In this document: positions 25,701 through 27,433 of the stretch, one piece after another
Layout: each line of letters starts with the position of its first letter
Numbering within the stretch: position 1 is the first letter of the stretch
Assembly (NCBI GenBank): GCA_021636625.1
Contig: JAJWLX010000045.1
Span: 1 to 27,433, forward strand
Direction of reading: 5' to 3'
Source: Prevotella sp.
Lineage (GTDB): Bacteria > Bacteroidota > Bacteroidia > Bacteroidales > Bacteroidaceae
DNA length: 27,433 bases
Notes under the pieces: generated by a model
Seen by the model: only the letters and a program-made list of their open reading frames with translations
Databases searched by the model: none
What the model was told of the DNA's origin: nothing
Made by a program: the position numbers and the translations under genes

Positions 25701-27337
25701 GTTGTATCACTCTGATATTTCACATCGAGGCGGAACTTATCCTTTTCCACCTGCGAAGAGAGATAATATACGTTCTTCATCATCAGGTCCCAGTTGCCCT
25801 GCTGTGGATTGCAACTGGTATTCTTCAGCGACTTCACGAAGAGAGCCTGCTTGGTATCGGTGATATCCGAGGCAAACTCACCCACCTGATAGGTCACTCC
25901 GCCATAGGTATATTCGTATGCCACGGCAAGCACCTGGTCGGTCTGCAGACCAGACTTCAGCGAAACATATCCCATCGCCTGGTTCACGGTATATTCAGAG
26001 GAATTGAGCAGACGGGCACTCTCCAGCTTCTCAAAATCGCTGCCGCCTATAAGTCCGCCGCCTTCCAGCACAGAGGCTGTCTGGTTGATGTCACGGGCAG
26101 CGGCAAACTGACCTGTCATCGATGCATACTCGGTATTCGCCTGGTTAGCCGGCACCATCGTTCCTCCTGCTCCCCACATCGGGTTGCTCACCTTCTCGTT
26201 TTCTCCCAGGTCGGTCAGGGCGATGATGTTTCGGGTATTCGTGGTGGTTCCCGTCTTGTTGGTAACCCAGATTTCCACACGGTTGATGGTGATACCCGTC
26301 AGCAGATTCGGCAGTTTCTGCATCCAGGCATCATAATGACTGCGGAAATACTGAGAGAGGAAGAAGTGACGGTTTTCCTCGTAATCTGCCACATTAAGCT
26401 CGAAAGGAGTAAGCTGCACGCCACCCCGGCTCGATACACTCTTGGAAGCCGACTTCTTCTGCGAGAACACCGTCTGCAGCTTGAGCTTGCCAAACTGCAT
26501 ATCGGTTCTTACACCGAAAAGACTGCTGGCGCCCTTGATGAGCGAGGAGTTGCTGGGAAAGGATACATTGCCCGCCTCAACCAGCTTGATAATCTCATCT
26601 TCCTTGCCATCATACTTCAGCTTCATGTTCTGGGCATCGTAGTCGAAGGTGGCATCGGTGTTGTAATTCAGGTTGAGATTCATCTTATCGCCCACCTTTC
26701 CATTCACGTTGAGATTGATCTTCTCATCAAAGTTCATCATCGTGGTCTTTCGGTTTCGGATAGGCAGCGACGGGTTGTCGATATTCTTCTTGTTGATACC
26801 AAACTTCAGTTCGGCAGTACCCTGTGTCTTGACACGGATTCCACCGGGACCGAAGATTTTCTCGGCAGGTCCCAGATCGAAGTGCATATCAGAGAAATCG
26901 AACTTCTCCTTGCCCTTCGCCTGATAGATTTCATCGTTCTTCTGGCGATAGAAGGCATTGCGCTCGTTCTGCTCCGTCCATTTCATATACTCATCCGGAG
27001 TAAGCATGATGGGAGCCGATAGCCAGGTATTGCCCATCCGGTTGCCGATGACATAACGGTTGAGGGTATCATTGTAGATGACCTGATACTGGAGGGCATC
27101 AGGACGCTTGAGGTCGATCGGACTCTGGTAGAGATCGCTCAGGGAATAAGGTTGGGTAAGCTGGATTTTCCAGCGGGGATGCAGCAGGGAATCGGGAATC
27201 GTATCCTCATCTACCTGAATGGGCTGGTGCTTTGGAAGCTTCTTGTCTTGCTGCGGAAAAGGCAAAGCGAGGGCGTAGCCGAAGGTTGCCACCATCAGCC
27301 AAGCCATCAAAAAATAAAAGATTCTTTGCCCCTTCAT
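19796..27337 (-). CDS. sprA: SprA/Sov, outer-membrane translocon of the type IX secretion system
   Basis: This 2513-residue protein matches the size of Flavobacterium SprA and Porphyromonas Sov (about 2400-2500). After a signal peptide (MKGQRIFYFLMAWLMVATFGYALA) come the SprA N-terminal segments, including GTAELKFGINKKN, NLNVNGKVGDKMNLNLNYNTD and ASSLFGVRTDMQFGKLKLQT. Many amphipathic strands of the giant beta-barrel follow, and the last strand ends in DFGLSIKFSLTR. In studied relatives it forms a very large outer-membrane pore through which C-terminal-domain cargo proteins leave the periplasm, powered by the GldLM motor. No other type IX gene is in the window, as is usual for this dispersed system. 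A lysine-rich loop near residues 1894-1935 carries an internal 27-bp DNA repeat. No Shine-Dalgarno is seen upstream, and co-transcription with an unseen upstream gene is possible. Confidence 0.96.
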   Translation of the reverse strand: MKGQRIFYFLMAWLMVATFGYALALPFPQQDKKLPKHQPIQVDEDTIPDSLLHPRWKIQLTQPYSLSDLYQSPIDLKRPDALQYQVIYNDTLNRYVIGNRMGNTWLSAPIMLTPDEYMKWTEQNERNAFYRQKNDEIYQAKGKEKFDFSDMHFDLGPAEKIFGPGGIRVKTQGTAELKFGINKKNIDNPSLPIRNRKTTMMNFDEKINLNVNGKVGDKMNLNLNYNTDATFDYDAQNMKLKYDGKEDEIIKLVEAGNVSFPSNSSLIKGASSLFGVRTDMQFGKLKLQTVFSQKKSASKSVSSRGGVQLTPFELNVADYEENRHFFLSQYFRSHYDAWMQKLPNLLTGITINRVEIWVTNKTGTTTNTRNIIALTDLGENEKVSNPMWGAGGTMVPANQANTEYASMTGQFAAARDINQTASVLEGGGLIGGSDFEKLESARLLNSSEYTVNQAMGYVSLKSGLQTDQVLAVAYEYTYGGVTYQVGEFASDITDTKQALFVKSLKNTSCNPQQGNWDLMMKNVYYLSSQVEKDKFRLDVKYQSDTTGVYVNYIPEMQVKNQPIIRVLGADRLDNNNKARSNGYFDYVEGYTVSNGRVFMPKVEPFGSYMQDYLVKKGVPEEQAEKYAFTELYDSTKTIAKQIAEKNKYLIVGQFKGSAANVISLDAYNVPQGSVVVTAGGVTLKEGTDYSVDYNAGEVTILNQSIIDAGTAVNVSLESNTDYGQMRKTMVGFNWEYEFSKNFQISGTLQHLSEQALTNKVAMGSEPLKNTLWGINLNWKKESQWLTNMLDKIPFLHLTQPSYISFKSEFAQLLAGEAGGVQDNASYIDDFENTKGTIDVMTPTSWVISSVPSLNFKDDYNDKSGLTSGFHRSRLAWYTIDPLFTRRGSSLTPGHIKSDLKQLSNHYVREVYVKELFPLRQQSTYQGATSTLSVLNLAYYPSEPGPYNFNVSDLQSDGTLANPSRNWGGMMRKLDTNDFEQANVEYIEFWMLDPFIYSREQSDAADYGGDFYINLGEVSEDILRDGKKFYESGMPVDGSNSFTYTQWGKIPTQSTVTYAFATTSGSRALQDVGFNGLTDAEEQKFYKSAYLDQIQGKVNQAVFDSIFADPARDNYHYFRGSDWDEMRAPILHRYKYINNPQGNSPDSESRTESYDTSYKSTPDVEDINQDYTLNEYEKYFQYHVSIRPEDLVVGSNFIVDKREYTQTWRDNTKSTVTWYQFRIPVDEFEKRQGNINDFSSIRFMRMFLTNFRKPIVLRFGTLDLVHSKWRTYDQPLGAASGGTLEASAVSLEENAEKTPVNYVLPPGISREQDPSQPQLVEANEQALSLVVKDLTHGEAKAVYKNSTLDLRQYKRIQMFTHANALEQNATNLKNDQLAVFIRLGSDYKNNYYEYEIPLKLTEPRNNYNRNSSADRKLVWPEENMLNVNLSVFTRLKKERNKAKAAGMASYMAPYVMMDAEHPGNRITIVGNPSLGEVKTLMIGVRNNSDEVKSGEVWVNELRLLEHNNKGGWAANANLNVQLSDLGSVNATGRYMSEGFGGLEDGVASRSTDNYGAYSVTTSLEMGKFFPDKAKVSIPLYYSVTKEKTSPKYNPLDTDMELKDALDAAGSKAERDSIENIAVTKVTQTNFSVSNARVGIATRRHPMPYDPANFSFTYSHAHQHTTGETTVFENRDNWRGALDYSWTPIYKAWEPFKKWKNKSKWLDILKRFGLNWLPQNIAFNTEMTHETYELQERDMESTLNSQLPLTVSDQFLWNREFSLRWDLTKNLHMNFQSATHAQVDVPYPDVNADLYADQYHAWKDSVYRSSVWQSVKSWGTPLDYSQNFTASYKLPIHLLPVFDWVNTDASYNANYTWERGTEDENGNSYGNTINTQRELTINGSFDLVRLYNHIPFLKKANDRFNRSISRSEIERKKKEKEAKRKTQKKEAKRKNQVDLAKALPKNRKAFEKEITLLPDTSLLIRHGKNSKRLIISAKTEDGKVYHLKYKKVDNNQIRIKSKVDSMMKLKITVMPKEPLDNERWYRAAQTAARLAMMLRKVSFTYRNNYQMLLPGFTPNVGDAFGQKKVGTMAPGLDFAFGLVDDSYIGKARDNDWLLCNDSIATPATTSKTENLQLRATLEPVKDFKIDLSATRTMTTQKSIQYMYEGTPTTQSGTFQMTTISLSSAFEGIGNANSGYRSRTFEKFVNSLDGFRQRVESQYAGMVYPVGSTLGGGKYDASRTPVNPYSGDVMIPAFLNAYTSMGGSSLSIFPALSRLLPNWTVRYSGLGKLAWFRDHFKSVNINHAYKSIFAVGSYSSYSTYQEYMNGLGFVTDASTGNPSPSSMFNVSQVSINEAFSPLLGMDVTLNNNMTIKGEYRQTRVLNLSMTSVQVNEALSKDWVVGMGYRINNFNLFGAPKAHRVKGRTGVQQNSRNGSKGKNQTQNYGPNHDLNLRLDFSFRKQAAIVRDIATMTSSASSGNNALKLSFTADYTLSKMLTMSFYYDRQTNTPLLSSSSYPTTTQDFGLSIKFSLTR
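21543..21590 (-). repeat. 27-bp direct repeat inside sprA encoding a KEAKRK motif
   Basis: CTTCCGCTTGGCTTCCTTCT occurs at 21543-21562 and again at 21570-21589, a 27-base period that encodes nine residues (KEAKRKTQK, then KEAKRKNQV) near residues 1916-1932. The frame is preserved because the period is a multiple of three. The segment is within a strongly basic stretch, most likely a loop rather than a strand. Confidence 0.8.
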
Positions 27338-27357
27338 AAAGTTATTTATTCAAGTTC

Positions 27358-27411
27358 AGAAGTTAAAGAAGTTAAAGGAGTTATCGCTCCCTACGGTCGC
27401 TGAGGAGTTAA
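27358..27411. repeat. 9-bp direct repeats upstream of sprA
   Basis: AGAAGTTAA (27358-27366), AGAAGTTAA (27367-27375) and AGGAGTTAT (27376-27384) are tandem. After an 18-base insert containing CGCTCCCTACGGTCGCTG, AGGAGTTAA recurs at 27403-27411. This fills most of the 96 bases between sprA and the window edge. The role is unknown; it may be a dispersed intergenic repeat or a site affecting sprA expression. Confidence 0.6.
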
Positions 27412-27433
27412 GACAATAGTCTTTTTGGCGTAG

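Noticed and set aside
23993..27022. Very long open frame (1009 codons) on the plus strand opposite sprA, and a 569-codon one at 19709-21418
   Set aside because: Both lie wholly or almost wholly antisense to the unmistakable sprA reading frame, have low-complexity His/Arg/Ile/Leu-rich translations, no recognisable domain and no promoter or signal peptide. They are shadow frames caused by sprA codon use.
27412..27433. 3' end of an upstream minus-strand gene such as ruvA at the window edge
   Set aside because: ruvA often precedes sprA in Bacteroidetes, but only about 20 bases are available. Short open stretches exist in more than one frame, so none can be supported.

Overview
The window looks like a Bacteroidota chromosome, most likely Segatella/Prevotella of the S. 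copri type. The evidence is a full-length SprA (type IX secretion), an outer-membrane beta-barrel protein of the Bacteroidetes-specific kind, several promoters of the Bacteroidetes sigma type (TTTG, about 19-20 bases, then TAnnTTTG), few Shine-Dalgarno sequences, and REP-like palindromes. No rRNA, tRNA, CRISPR array, transposase or prophage gene was seen.

Left part (1-6840). The first 64 bases are the 5' end of enolase on the minus strand, with its own promoter. Upstream of it is a minus-strand group encoding three exported proteins: a SIMPL-domain protein, an alpha/beta hydrolase and a thioredoxin-like lipoprotein. Divergent to these are alanine dehydrogenase, an NhaC-family antiporter and rubrerythrin on the plus strand. 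A cluster of REP-like palindromes closes this part.

Middle part (6841-13540). A compact minus-strand run contains a small membrane protein with a possible PH-like fold, a PBP4-type D-Ala-D-Ala carboxypeptidase, an MscS/YbdG-type channel, MutY and, after a 60-base gap, an exported non-specific nuclease. The first two genes overlap by 4 bases and the next gaps are 15-17 bases, so this is probably one operon. L-aspartate oxidase (nadB) is divergent from it.

Accessory-looking part (13490-19740). An OmpR-type response regulator and its histidine kinase are divergent from an outer-membrane beta-barrel protein with a carboxypeptidase-regulatory-like N-terminus. Their shared intergenic region carries three TTAGA boxes spaced exactly 11 bp apart, next to a TAnnTTTG element. 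A 29-base direct repeat, part of a terminator-like hairpin, brackets the three-gene block. Next comes an AAA ATPase with a C-terminal PD-(D/E)XK-like signature, preceded by a triple 33-bp repeat whose last copy supplies the -33 promoter element. This stretch looks AT-richer than its neighbours and is the best candidate for a horizontally mobile or strain-variable segment.

Right part (19796-27433). One giant minus-strand gene, sprA (2513 codons), encodes the outer-membrane translocon of the type IX secretion system. The last 96 bases upstream of it contain short direct repeats and no supportable gene.
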